Positions 1 to 8,061 of a DNA stretch of 64,000 nt are shown one piece after another (position 1 is the stretch's first letter; every line of letters begins with the position of its first letter). The notes beneath the pieces were generated by a model that saw nothing but the letters and a program-made list of their open reading frames with translations, was not told the DNA's origin and did not search any database. Source of the stretch: MADRE3 sp963718195 (GTDB taxonomy: Bacteria; Desulfobacterota; Desulfobulbia; Desulfobulbales; Desulfocapsaceae); contig CAVQYQ010000009.1 of NCBI GenBank assembly GCA_963718195.1, forward strand, positions 1-64,000. Reading direction: 5' to 3'. Both the position numbers and the translations under genes were made by a program.

Positions 1-1537
<1,537 letters not shown>

Positions 1538-1757
1538 GATATCCTAGACCAATCTAATAGATTGGTTACTTATATAGTTGCACATTTACATGTGCCTTCA
1601 TATAAGAGCTCTCTCTTGAATTACTCAAAAAATTGCCCTTTGTGTCCGAAGACACGTGGGCCCGTTTGCTGTTGTTGTTATTCAGTTTTCAAGGATCGTT
1701 TAACACCGTCTGTAAAAAACAAACGGTGCGCGCAATGAGTTGCGCGGCAAGAACGTT

Positions 1758-1786
1758 AATCTAATTTATCAGCGCCCCTGTGTCAA
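1758..1786 (-). promoter_or_regulatory. 16S rRNA operon promoter, proximal
   Basis: On the minus strand a perfect -35 box TTGACA (complement of 1781-1786) is followed after 17 nt by TAGATT (complement of 1758-1763). It lies about 220 nt upstream of the mature 16S 5' end, a normal distance for an rRNA leader. Between it and the gene, around 1680-1700, the leader reads CTTGAAAACTGAATA, a motif often seen in bacterial rRNA leaders near antitermination and processing signals. Confidence 0.6.
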
Positions 1787-1860
1787 TAGATAATTTGTTG
1801 TTATCTATCTTTTTACCGTCCAGCAAAACTCCGGTCTACCCGGGGCTCATGGACCGCGGC

Positions 1861-1889
1861 AAACTACTTGATTAACTTTGGGTTGTCAA
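1861..1889 (-). promoter_or_regulatory. 16S rRNA operon promoter, distal (weaker candidate)
   Basis: A second perfect TTGACA on the minus strand (complement of 1884-1889) is followed after 17 nt by TAGTTT (complement of 1861-1866). It sits about 100 bp upstream of the proximal site, an arrangement like tandem P1/P2 promoters of rRNA operons. The -10 is poor, so this is only a candidate. The interval 1538-1946 otherwise contains the rRNA leader and no gene I can support. Confidence 0.35.
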
Positions 1890-1946
1890 TAGCTTTTGGA
1901 GTGAAAAAGTATCAAAGAGATGAAATATAGATAAAACGTTACCGCG

Positions 1947-2234
1947 TCATGCGTCCCCAGTCCAGCGTTGAAGCGCTTCGATAATCTTTCTGGCCTGCTC
2001 TGCACTTGATATGTTGAATTTTGATTTGGGGATATAATTCCCTTGTCGTTTCTGGTAGCGACGGATGGTATACATATCCTTGCCATACTCTTTCGTTGCC
2101 TTGCTGAAGTTCTGGTAACGAAAGAGTATGGTTGTCCATGCCCCTTTTGAAAGGATGACTTTGTCCAGTTCCTTGACAAGCAGAATGCCGTCTTCTTCGT
2201 AATTTATTGTTATCTGATCTGCCGATGTGCTCAT
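1947..2234 (-). CDS. Small conserved protein, possibly PC4-like
   Basis: A 95-residue protein without signal peptide or membrane segment. Its centre has the string SKGAWTTILFRYQ followed by YTIRRYQKRQGNYIPKSKF and a C-terminal helix, SSAEQARKIIEAL. The order of strands, a basic loop and a final helix is reminiscent of PC4/p15-type single-strand nucleic-acid-binding proteins, but that is a weak resemblance read by eye, not an assignment. It starts 15 bp after the thioesterase stop, so the two may be co-transcribed. No good Shine-Dalgarno is visible. Two longer overlapping frames here are shadows; this one was chosen for its spacing and protein-like composition. Confidence 0.6.
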   Translation of the reverse strand: MSTSADQITINYEEDGILLVKELDKVILSKGAWTTILFRYQNFSKATKEYGKDMYTIRRYQKRQGNYIPKSKFNISSAEQARKIIEALQRWTGDA

Positions 2235-2249
2235 GGTAAGATATTGGGG

Positions 2250-2705
2250 TTAAGTGTTTTCTTTGAAATAACATTTTTTTCTTTCTGCTGCTTCGAGATG
2301 CCGTCTCTTTGTCTCAGGACTCATTGGAACAAAAGGAGTTACCGGTGTTGGTTTCTGGTTTTTGTCAAGTGCAACAAAGGTGAGATACGCCGAGGCAATA
2401 TGACTGGTGGTGCCGTTTCTTAAATCTTCTGCTTCTACCCGCACACCGATCTCCATTGATGACCTGCCAGTTGCGTTGAGTGATGCTTTCAGAATGAGGA
2501 GGTTGCCGATGAAGACAGGTCTATGAAAGTCAAGGCGGTCAATTGCTGCAGTAACCACCGTGGTACGCGCATGTTTCATCGCTACGACCCCTGCGGCATC
2601 ATCGATGAATTTCATGATGTCGCCGCCATGCACATTTCCATCAGGGTTGGCATTATTTGGCAGCATCATGTGTGACATTAACACGCTGCATTCATAATTT
2701 TCCAT
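2250..2705 (-). CDS. Acyl-CoA thioesterase, hotdog fold (YciA/BFIT-like)
   Basis: Predicted cytoplasmic acyl-CoA hydrolase of 151 residues. It has the hotdog signature of the YciA/acyl-CoA hydrolase family: a loop with NANPDGNVHGGDIMKFIDDAAG, holding the catalytic Asn/Asp region and the long helix, followed by strands with DRLDFHRPVFIGN and SAYLTFVALD. The start at 2703-2705 is preferred over one 21 codons upstream because AGGA lies about eight bases before it and the first residues (MENYECSVLMSHMMLP) match the usual start of this family. Substrate preference cannot be read from the sequence. Confidence 0.9.
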   Translation of the reverse strand: MENYECSVLMSHMMLPNNANPDGNVHGGDIMKFIDDAAGVVAMKHARTTVVTAAIDRLDFHRPVFIGNLLILKASLNATGRSSMEIGVRVEAEDLRNGTTSHIASAYLTFVALDKNQKPTPVTPFVPMSPETKRRHLEAAERKKCYFKENT

Positions 2706-2833
2706 CGTGTAGTCCTGGTAAAGTAATACCAATCCGCTCAAAGATTGGCCCAATGCAACCACATTCATGGTAAAAGGTAAAGAATAAAGCTTCTACCTGG
2801 TCAATGAATTATAGCGCAGCTCAGTGAGGCTGA

Positions 2834-5467
2834 CTAGTCCACGAGCTCTGCTTCAACAACTGGCGGATCAGGTGTGACCCGGTTAAAAATAATTCCAGTA
2901 TCGTCTGCGTCCACCAGGATAACATCTCCTTCTAGAAATTTACCTTCCAGCAATTCTCGGGCAAGCTGGTCTTCGATATGTTTCTGTATCGCCCTCTTGA
3001 GCGGGCGCGCCCCAAATAGCGGATTATAGCCGATTGAAACAAGGTGCTTCTTGGAGTTCTGGCTGAAACGTATGGTGAGCTTTCTTTCAGCCAGCCTGGT
3101 CGCAAGTCTTCTCAGTTGAACATCTATGATGCCGAGCATATCTTCCGGTGACAATGCCTGGAAGATGATCGACTCATCGACCCTGTTTAAAAATTCAGGT
3201 TTAAAATGGTGGCTTAGCGTTTCCTGGATCTGGTTGTTTATGGCCGCTGGATCAGCATGCTCTTCGGTCATTCTCATGATCAGATCACTGCCGAGATTTG
3301 AGGTCATGATCAGGATGGTGTTCTTGAAATCAACGGTTCTTCCCTTGCCATCAGTCATCCTCCCATCATCGAGGACCTGGAGTAGCACATTAAATACATC
3401 AGCGTGGGCTTTTTCTATCTCATCAAGAAGAATTACTGAGTAGGGCCGCCTGCGTACAGCTTCTGTCAGGTAACCACCCTCCTCATAACCGACATAACCG
3501 GGAGGAGCACCAATGAGCCGGGCAACTGAGTGTTTCTCCATGAACTCCGACATGTCGATACGGATCATTGCCTGTTCACTGTCGAAAAGAAAGTCGGCCA
3601 GCGTGCGGGCGAGTTCAGTTTTACCAACCCCGGTCGGTCCTAAAAAGATAAATGAACCCAATGGTCTGTCCGGGTCCTGCAGGCCGGCTCGGGCGCGGCG
3701 AACGGCGTTGGCAACGGCAACGATTGCTTCGTTCTGGCCGATGACCCGTTTCTGTAATACTGATTCGGCGGTGAGCAGCTTTTCTTTTTCTCCCTCCAGC
3801 AAACGATCTACCGGAATTGATGTCCACTTGGCCACAACCGAGGCAATATCCTCTTCACTCACTTCTTCTTTCAGCATCTTATGGGTAGACTGAACCTCCT
3901 GCAGCTTCTGGTTTTCAATATCCAGCTCTTTCTCAAGGTTGACGATCGTTCCATATCTGAGTTCTGCAACTTTACTCAGCTCTCCTGCTCTCTCGGCCTT
4001 CTGGGCATTAATATGTACCTCTTCGATGGATTCCTTAATCGTCCTGATTCGCTGAATAATTTCACGCTCGAGCGTCCATTGGGCTTTCATACCGTTGAGC
4101 TGGTCGTTGAGATCAGCCAGTTTCTTCTGCAGCTCTGTCAGTCGTTCTTTTGATGCTGTATCTTTTTCTTTCTTCAAGGCCTCCTGCTCTATTTCAAGTT
4201 TAATTCGCTGACGGTCGAGTTTATCAATCTCAGTTGGCATGGAGTCGATTTCTATACGCAGTTTTGAGGCTGCTTCATCAATCAGGTCTATTGCTTTGTC
4301 TGGAAGGAATCGATCGGTGATATAGCGGTTGGAAAGGGTGACAGCGGCAACAGTAGCCGCATCCTGGATGCGGACACCGTGATGAATTTCATATTTTTCC
4401 TTGATGCCGCGAAGGATTGCGATTGAATCCTCTTCTGTCGGTTCCTGGACAATTACCGGCTGGAAACGCCTTTCAAGGGCACTGTCTTTTTCAATATACT
4501 TTCGATATTCGTCAAGTGTAGTTGCTCCGACACAATGCAGTTCACCTCGTGCGAGGGCCGGTTTTAACATGTTTGACGCATCCATTGAACCCTCAGCTGC
4601 ACCTGCTCCGACCAGTGTATGGATTTCATCGATAAAGAGAACGATTTCACCGCTTCTGCTTTCCACCTCTTTCAACACAGCTTTCAATCGATCCTCAAAC
4701 TCTCCTCGATATTTTGCTCCAGCTACAAGAGATCCCAGGTCAAGTGTAATGACCTGCTTTCCCTGGAGTGTTGCTGGAATATCGCCGTTGACTATACGTT
4801 GGGCGAGCCCTTCGACGATGGCTGTTTTACCGACACCTGGTTCTCCAATGAGGACCGGGTTATTCTTGGTCCGACGTGATAATACCTGGATGATGCGACG
4901 GATCTCCTCGTCCCTGCCGATAACCGGGTCGAGTTTGCCCTGTTTGGCAATATCGGTGAGATTTCTCCCATATTTTTCCAGGGCCTGGTATTTTTCTTCA
5001 GGATAGGGATCAGTTACCCGCTGATTGCCACGTATTGTTGTCAGGGCCTGGAGAAATTCTTTTTCTGTCACTCCAAGCTCTTGTAATTTTTTTGAAAGGG
5101 TTGATTTCTGCTCCCTGAGAAAGGTGAGAAAAATGTGTTCCTGGCTGACATAGTCGTCCTGCATCTGGTTTGCAGTGGAGAAAGCTTTGTCGAGTATGGT
5201 TCTCAGCTCGGAAGAAACATAAACCTGTCCGGCACCACCACCAGAAACCTGGGGTGATTCATCGATGGCTATATTGACCGCCATCAGGACCCGCGAAGGG
5301 TCAATTCCCATTTTTTGCAGGACCGGGACAACGACACCATCCGGTTGTTCAAGGATTGTCTTGGCCAGATGAGCCGGTTTTATTTCCTGGTGTCCCTTCT
5401 GGGCGGCAAGCTGCTGGGCGGCTTGAACAGCTTCTTGGGACTTTAATGTAAATTTGTCGAATTGCAT
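2834..5467 (-). CDS. clpB: Protein disaggregase ClpB
   Basis: Hexameric AAA+ disaggregase that works with DnaK to resolubilise aggregated proteins in the cytoplasm. At 877 residues it is full length. In order it has the Clp N-domain repeats (1-145), the first AAA+ module with Walker A GEPGVGKT (about 207) and Walker B LFIDEIH, the long regulatory coiled-coil M-domain (about 405-525), the second AAA+ module with GPTGVGKT (about 605) and VILLDEIEKAH, and the C-terminal D2-small domain. A short acidic tail of about 20 residues extends past the E. coli length. AGAGG lies six bases before the ATG. A promoter overlapped by a palindrome lies upstream (see separate entry), consistent with stress control. 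Confidence 0.99.
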   Translation of the reverse strand: MQFDKFTLKSQEAVQAAQQLAAQKGHQEIKPAHLAKTILEQPDGVVVPVLQKMGIDPSRVLMAVNIAIDESPQVSGGGAGQVYVSSELRTILDKAFSTANQMQDDYVSQEHIFLTFLREQKSTLSKKLQELGVTEKEFLQALTTIRGNQRVTDPYPEEKYQALEKYGRNLTDIAKQGKLDPVIGRDEEIRRIIQVLSRRTKNNPVLIGEPGVGKTAIVEGLAQRIVNGDIPATLQGKQVITLDLGSLVAGAKYRGEFEDRLKAVLKEVESRSGEIVLFIDEIHTLVGAGAAEGSMDASNMLKPALARGELHCVGATTLDEYRKYIEKDSALERRFQPVIVQEPTEEDSIAILRGIKEKYEIHHGVRIQDAATVAAVTLSNRYITDRFLPDKAIDLIDEAASKLRIEIDSMPTEIDKLDRQRIKLEIEQEALKKEKDTASKERLTELQKKLADLNDQLNGMKAQWTLEREIIQRIRTIKESIEEVHINAQKAERAGELSKVAELRYGTIVNLEKELDIENQKLQEVQSTHKMLKEEVSEEDIASVVAKWTSIPVDRLLEGEKEKLLTAESVLQKRVIGQNEAIVAVANAVRRARAGLQDPDRPLGSFIFLGPTGVGKTELARTLADFLFDSEQAMIRIDMSEFMEKHSVARLIGAPPGYVGYEEGGYLTEAVRRRPYSVILLDEIEKAHADVFNVLLQVLDDGRMTDGKGRTVDFKNTILIMTSNLGSDLIMRMTEEHADPAAINNQIQETLSHHFKPEFLNRVDESIIFQALSPEDMLGIIDVQLRRLATRLAERKLTIRFSQNSKKHLVSIGYNPLFGARPLKRAIQKHIEDQLARELLEGKFLEGDVILVDADDTGIIFNRVTPDPPVVEAELVD

Positions 5468-5526
5468 GGTAACCTCTTCTCTCTAATGATCATGAATACG
5501 TTCAGTTGTGGTCTATTCCAGCGCAG

Positions 5527-5555
5527 AAGATAAGAAGGGTTTGAGGGGGTGTCAA
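5527..5555 (-). promoter_or_regulatory. clpB promoter
   Basis: On the minus strand TTGACA (complement of 5550-5555) is followed after 17 nt by TATCTT (complement of 5527-5532), about 60 bp before the clpB start. It fits the primary sigma factor. It does not fit the sigma-32 consensus (no CCCCAT-type -10), and no CIRCE element is present. Confidence 0.6.
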
Positions 5556-5566
5556 GTTTTTGACAC
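5549..5566. repeat. Palindrome overlapping the clpB -35 box
   Basis: GTGTCAA-GTTT-TTGACAC is a perfect inverted repeat with 7-bp arms and a 4-nt centre, and the -35 hexamer of the clpB promoter lies inside its left arm. That position is typical of a repressor operator. It matches neither CIRCE (HrcA) nor the HspR inverted repeat as I know them, so the regulator is unknown. Confidence 0.5.
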
Positions 5567-5579
5567 TAGAAAAAGAAAA

Positions 5580-5604
5580 GGCGGATCTGCATTGCAAATC
5601 CGCC
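5580..5604 (-). terminator. Terminator of the HesB-like selenoprotein gene
   Basis: Inverted repeat GGCGGAT...ATCCGCC, read on the minus strand, followed by a T-rich run (TTTTCTTTTTCT). It lies about 25 bp after the stop of the selenoprotein gene and before the clpB promoter, so it isolates the two units. Confidence 0.8.
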
Positions 5605-5630
5605 AGGAGTAGTCGTGAATTATGAGTGGA

Positions 5631-5966
5631 TCAGCCGCAGCTGCCAGAGCTGCAGGAACCCGAAGAACATCCGCCACCACCAATAGGATTGGTGGAGGTA
5701 ATACCGAAACCGGAGCGAGGACCGGCATCAACATATTCTACATTAATTGTACCGCAGGTATCGATCAGACTTTCTTCGACGAGAAACGTCAGCTCATCTT
5801 GGTCGTATACTTTGTCGTTTTCTTTTGGCTCATCCAGAGCCAGACCCAATGAAGGGCCAGATCAGCCGCCCTGCATAAGGGCAACGCGTAACGCAGATTC
5901 AATATTATTCTGGCTGAGGTACTCCTTGAGTTTGGTAACAGCCAGGTCAGTGACGGTTAAAGACAT
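5631..5966 (-). CDS. HesB/IscA-like selenoprotein, in-frame TGA read as Sec
   Basis: A 111-residue HesB/IscA-family protein if the TGA at 5862-5864 (codon 35) is read as selenocysteine. The ATG at 5964-5966 has a strong GGAGG ribosome site. Translation gives an N-terminal helix, then ALRVALMQGG-U-SGPSLGLALDEP, placing Sec at the first conserved iron- or cluster-binding cysteine of IscA (TGGCSGM in E. coli). The frame continues to a Cys-rich tail, GGGGCSSGSCSSGSCG, replacing the usual CGCG end. Sequence on both sides of the TGA stays homologous to the fold, which argues against a chance stop. HesB-like selenoproteins with GGUSG are a described family in selenocysteine-using bacteria. The function is not established; scaffold, carrier or redox roles are possible. 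The gene has its own terminator. Confidence 0.93.
5826..5842 (-). promoter_or_regulatory. Candidate bacterial SECIS element
   Basis: On the minus-strand RNA a 6-bp stem UGGCUC/GAGCCA encloses the loop UGGAU. There are 25 nt between the UGA and the first loop base, and the second loop base is G. Both fit the usual bacterial SECIS rules (loop 16-37 nt downstream, G within the first two loop positions). An alternative hairpin, GGCCC/GGGUC with loop UUCAUU, is closer to the UGA but lacks the loop G. Confidence 0.65.
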
Positions 5967-5998
5967 GTAATCCTCCTTCTTTTTTTCTTGGCATCTAT

Positions 5999-6038
5999 GT
6001 TGATGCATGAATGGTTCAAACTAGGTGCATGTATCAAC
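5999..6038. repeat. Imperfect inverted repeat upstream of the selenoprotein gene
   Basis: GTTGATGCATG (5999-6009) and CATGTATCAAC (6028-6038) form an inverted repeat with one mismatch in 11 positions and an 18-nt centre, 33-72 bp upstream of the selenoprotein start. It could be an operator or an RNA leader stem. The rest of the 344-bp gap up to 6310 is AT-rich and presumably holds the divergent promoters for this gene and pfk, but I cannot name convincing -35/-10 pairs. Confidence 0.35.
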
Positions 6039-6310
6039 AAGTCTTCGTTGCTTACAACAATAAGCGTAGCAGTTTCAGAAGTCAATTAAACAATGAGAAC
6101 AAAAAAATATGGCCTAATTCTCTGCTCTTATTGGGGGTGCATTGGTGAATAAAGGCAATTAACGAGATAGTTTTTTGTTGCGGCTTGAAAATGCATAGTG
6201 CTAAGATTACCGATTGGTCATGATTATAATAGAAGAAAATGATAGATTTAACTCTTTAAATGAGAAAAGAATAACATCAGGCAGGTGCGCTTCTTGAATG
6301 AGGAAAGCTT

Positions 6311-7396
6311 ATGAAAAAAATAGTTATTTCAACCGGTGGAGGTGATGCACCGGGATTGAACGCGGTGATATATGCGGTTGTACATGCATGCTATAAACGA
6401 GGCTGGGAGGTCTACGGCAGTAAAAGCGGATATGGAGGTTTTCTGGATATCGATGAGATGATCCGGCTCACGCCCCGTGATGTACGAGGAATTTATGCAG
6501 TCGGTGGTACGATTTTAGGTTCGACAAACAAGGGAAATCCCTTTTCAAAGCCTGTTGAGAACCTTGCTGGGGAAATACAGGTTGTCGATATATCAGATAA
6601 AATTGTTCGAAACTATAAACGGATGGGGTTTGATTGTCATATTGCCATAGGTGGTGACGGCAGTCTTGAGATAGCGCATCGGTTTTCGCAGCTTGGCATG
6701 AACGTGATCGGTGTACCCAAAACAATCGATAATGACCTTGAAAGAACCGATCGAACATTTGGATTTGATACCGCAGTATCAACGGCCACAAATGCCCTTG
6801 ATAAACTTCACTCAACGGCAGAATCGCATGACCGCGTCATGGTCGTCGAGGTGATGGGCAGAGAGTCTGGGTGGATTGCTCTTTATTCAGGGATTTCTGG
6901 TGGCGCCGACGTGATATTGATCCCTGAAATACCATTTGATCTAGAAAAAGTGTGCGAGAAAATCTCTGACAATGAACTTCGAGAGAAGCACTACTCAATT
7001 GTTGTCGTTGCCGAGGGGGCAATGGAAAAGAGTGGAAGAGTGTTCAGCAGAGGAAACGGCGAACTGGGCAGGGAAGAAGTGTTACTCGGTGGAGTTGGGG
7101 AATGGGTTGCCTCTGAGATCAGAGCACAAACTGACAAAGATACCCGTTCACTGGTTCTCGGTCATCTTCAGAGAGGAGGTTCTCCAACAACCTTTGACCG
7201 ACTCCTTGCCTTGAGATTTGGCGCAGCGGCTGTTCGACTCGTTGAAGAGGAAACCTTTGGTCATATGGTTGCTCTTGATTCGTCCCGCATGAAAGCGGTT
7301 CCGATAGTAGAAGCAATCAAGAGCCGAAAAAAAGTCGATTTGGGGAGCGATAAGATACTTACAGCTCGTGATATCGGCATTTGCTTTGGTGATTGA
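6311..7396 (+). CDS. pfkA: 6-phosphofructokinase, mixed-determinant type
   Basis: Phosphorylates fructose 6-phosphate to the 1,6-bisphosphate in glycolysis. At 361 residues it is slightly longer than the E. coli enzyme. The N-terminal nucleotide loop (STGGGDAPGLNA), the GGDGS motif (114-118) and the catalytic PKTIDND (136-142) are present. The phosphoryl donor is ambiguous: glycine in GGDGS is the ATP-type residue, whereas lysine in PKTIDND is typical of PPi-dependent and group III enzymes (E. coli has PGTIDND). ATP use is therefore more likely but not certain. GAGGAAAG precedes the ATG. The endonuclease III-like gene follows after 9 bp and may be in the same transcript. Confidence 0.95.
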   Translation: MKKIVISTGGGDAPGLNAVIYAVVHACYKRGWEVYGSKSGYGGFLDIDEMIRLTPRDVRGIYAVGGTILGSTNKGNPFSKPVENLAGEIQVVDISDKIVRNYKRMGFDCHIAIGGDGSLEIAHRFSQLGMNVIGVPKTIDNDLERTDRTFGFDTAVSTATNALDKLHSTAESHDRVMVVEVMGRESGWIALYSGISGGADVILIPEIPFDLEKVCEKISDNELREKHYSIVVVAEGAMEKSGRVFSRGNGELGREEVLLGGVGEWVASEIRAQTDKDTRSLVLGHLQRGGSPTTFDRLLALRFGAAAVRLVEEETFGHMVALDSSRMKAVPIVEAIKSRKKVDLGSDKILTARDIGICFGD

Positions 7397-7405
7397 GTAG
7401 AGCAG

Positions 7406-8050
7406 ATGGACAGGACGTCTCAATTAACAGAGATATATGATCAGCTTTATCAGTTTTACGGCTCCCAGGACTGGTGGCCAGCGGAATCAAAGTTCGAAAT
7501 GATGGTTGGTGCTGTTCTTACCCAAAATACCAGCTGGCAGAATGTTAGCAAGGCAATAAATAGCTTGCGTGCTGAAGGGTTACTTTCTTTTACAGCACTC
7601 TACTCTTTACCTGTTGAGCATCTCGCTTTCCTCATAAAGTCATCCGGGTACTATAATCTCAAGGCAAAAAGACTCAAAAATCTATTGCAGATGATCCACG
7701 ATTCATATGGCGGCAGTCTTGATGCCCTGTTGGACAGTGACTTGTACAGTGCCCGGGAAGCACTTTTGTCTGCAAAGGGAATAGGTCCTGAAACCGCTGA
7801 TTCCATTCTGCTTTATGCCGGAAGTCAGCCGATATTTGTGGTCGATACGTATACCCATCGTATTTTTTCGCGCCACCATCTGGTTCCTGATGAATGCGAT
7901 TACCAGTCTCTTCAGGATCTGTTTATGGATAACCTGCCCCACGATTCACAGCTTTTTAATGAGTATCATGCCCTGTTGGTTGCTGCCGCAAAGCAGTTTT
8001 GTAAAAAAAGCAAGCCGCTTTGTGAGAAGTGTCCCCTCAATGGGATGTGA
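7406..8050 (+). CDS. Endonuclease III-like HhH-GPD protein, ends at the fourth cluster cysteine
   Basis: A 214-residue HhH-GPD protein, predicted base-excision-repair glycosylase. It has the helix-hairpin-helix GIGPETADS (125-133) and the catalytic Asp (VVDTYTHRI, D147). The lysine that makes E. coli Nth a lyase is replaced by Glu (position 129), so a monofunctional glycosylase is likely. Three [4Fe-4S] ligands are visible, C199-x6-C206-x2-C209, and the reading frame then stops. The TGA stop (8048-8050) sits exactly at the x5 position where the fourth ligand belongs. Either the gene lost its last cysteine by a single base change, or UGA is read through as Sec. It converges with the large regulator gene, leaving 11 bp. 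Confidence 0.85.
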   Translation: MDRTSQLTEIYDQLYQFYGSQDWWPAESKFEMMVGAVLTQNTSWQNVSKAINSLRAEGLLSFTALYSLPVEHLAFLIKSSGYYNLKAKRLKNLLQMIHDSYGGSLDALLDSDLYSAREALLSAKGIGPETADSILLYAGSQPIFVVDTYTHRIFSRHHLVPDECDYQSLQDLFMDNLPHDSQLFNEYHALLVAAAKQFCKKSKPLCEKCPLNGM

Positions 8051-8061
8051 GGCTGTGACTG

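Noticed and set aside
4401..5006. A 201-codon plus-strand frame opposite clpB
   Set aside because: It is antisense to the first AAA+ module of clpB and has the Ser/Arg-rich look of a shadow frame.
5631..5849. A 72-codon gene starting at TTG 5849
   Set aside because: It is only the C-terminal part of the HesB-like selenoprotein; the strong ribosome site and the conserved N-terminal half lie upstream of the TGA.
5844..5857. Hairpin GGCCC/GGGUC as the SECIS
   Set aside because: It is close to the UGA and its loop, UUCAUU, has no G in the first two positions; the hairpin at 5826-5842 fits better.
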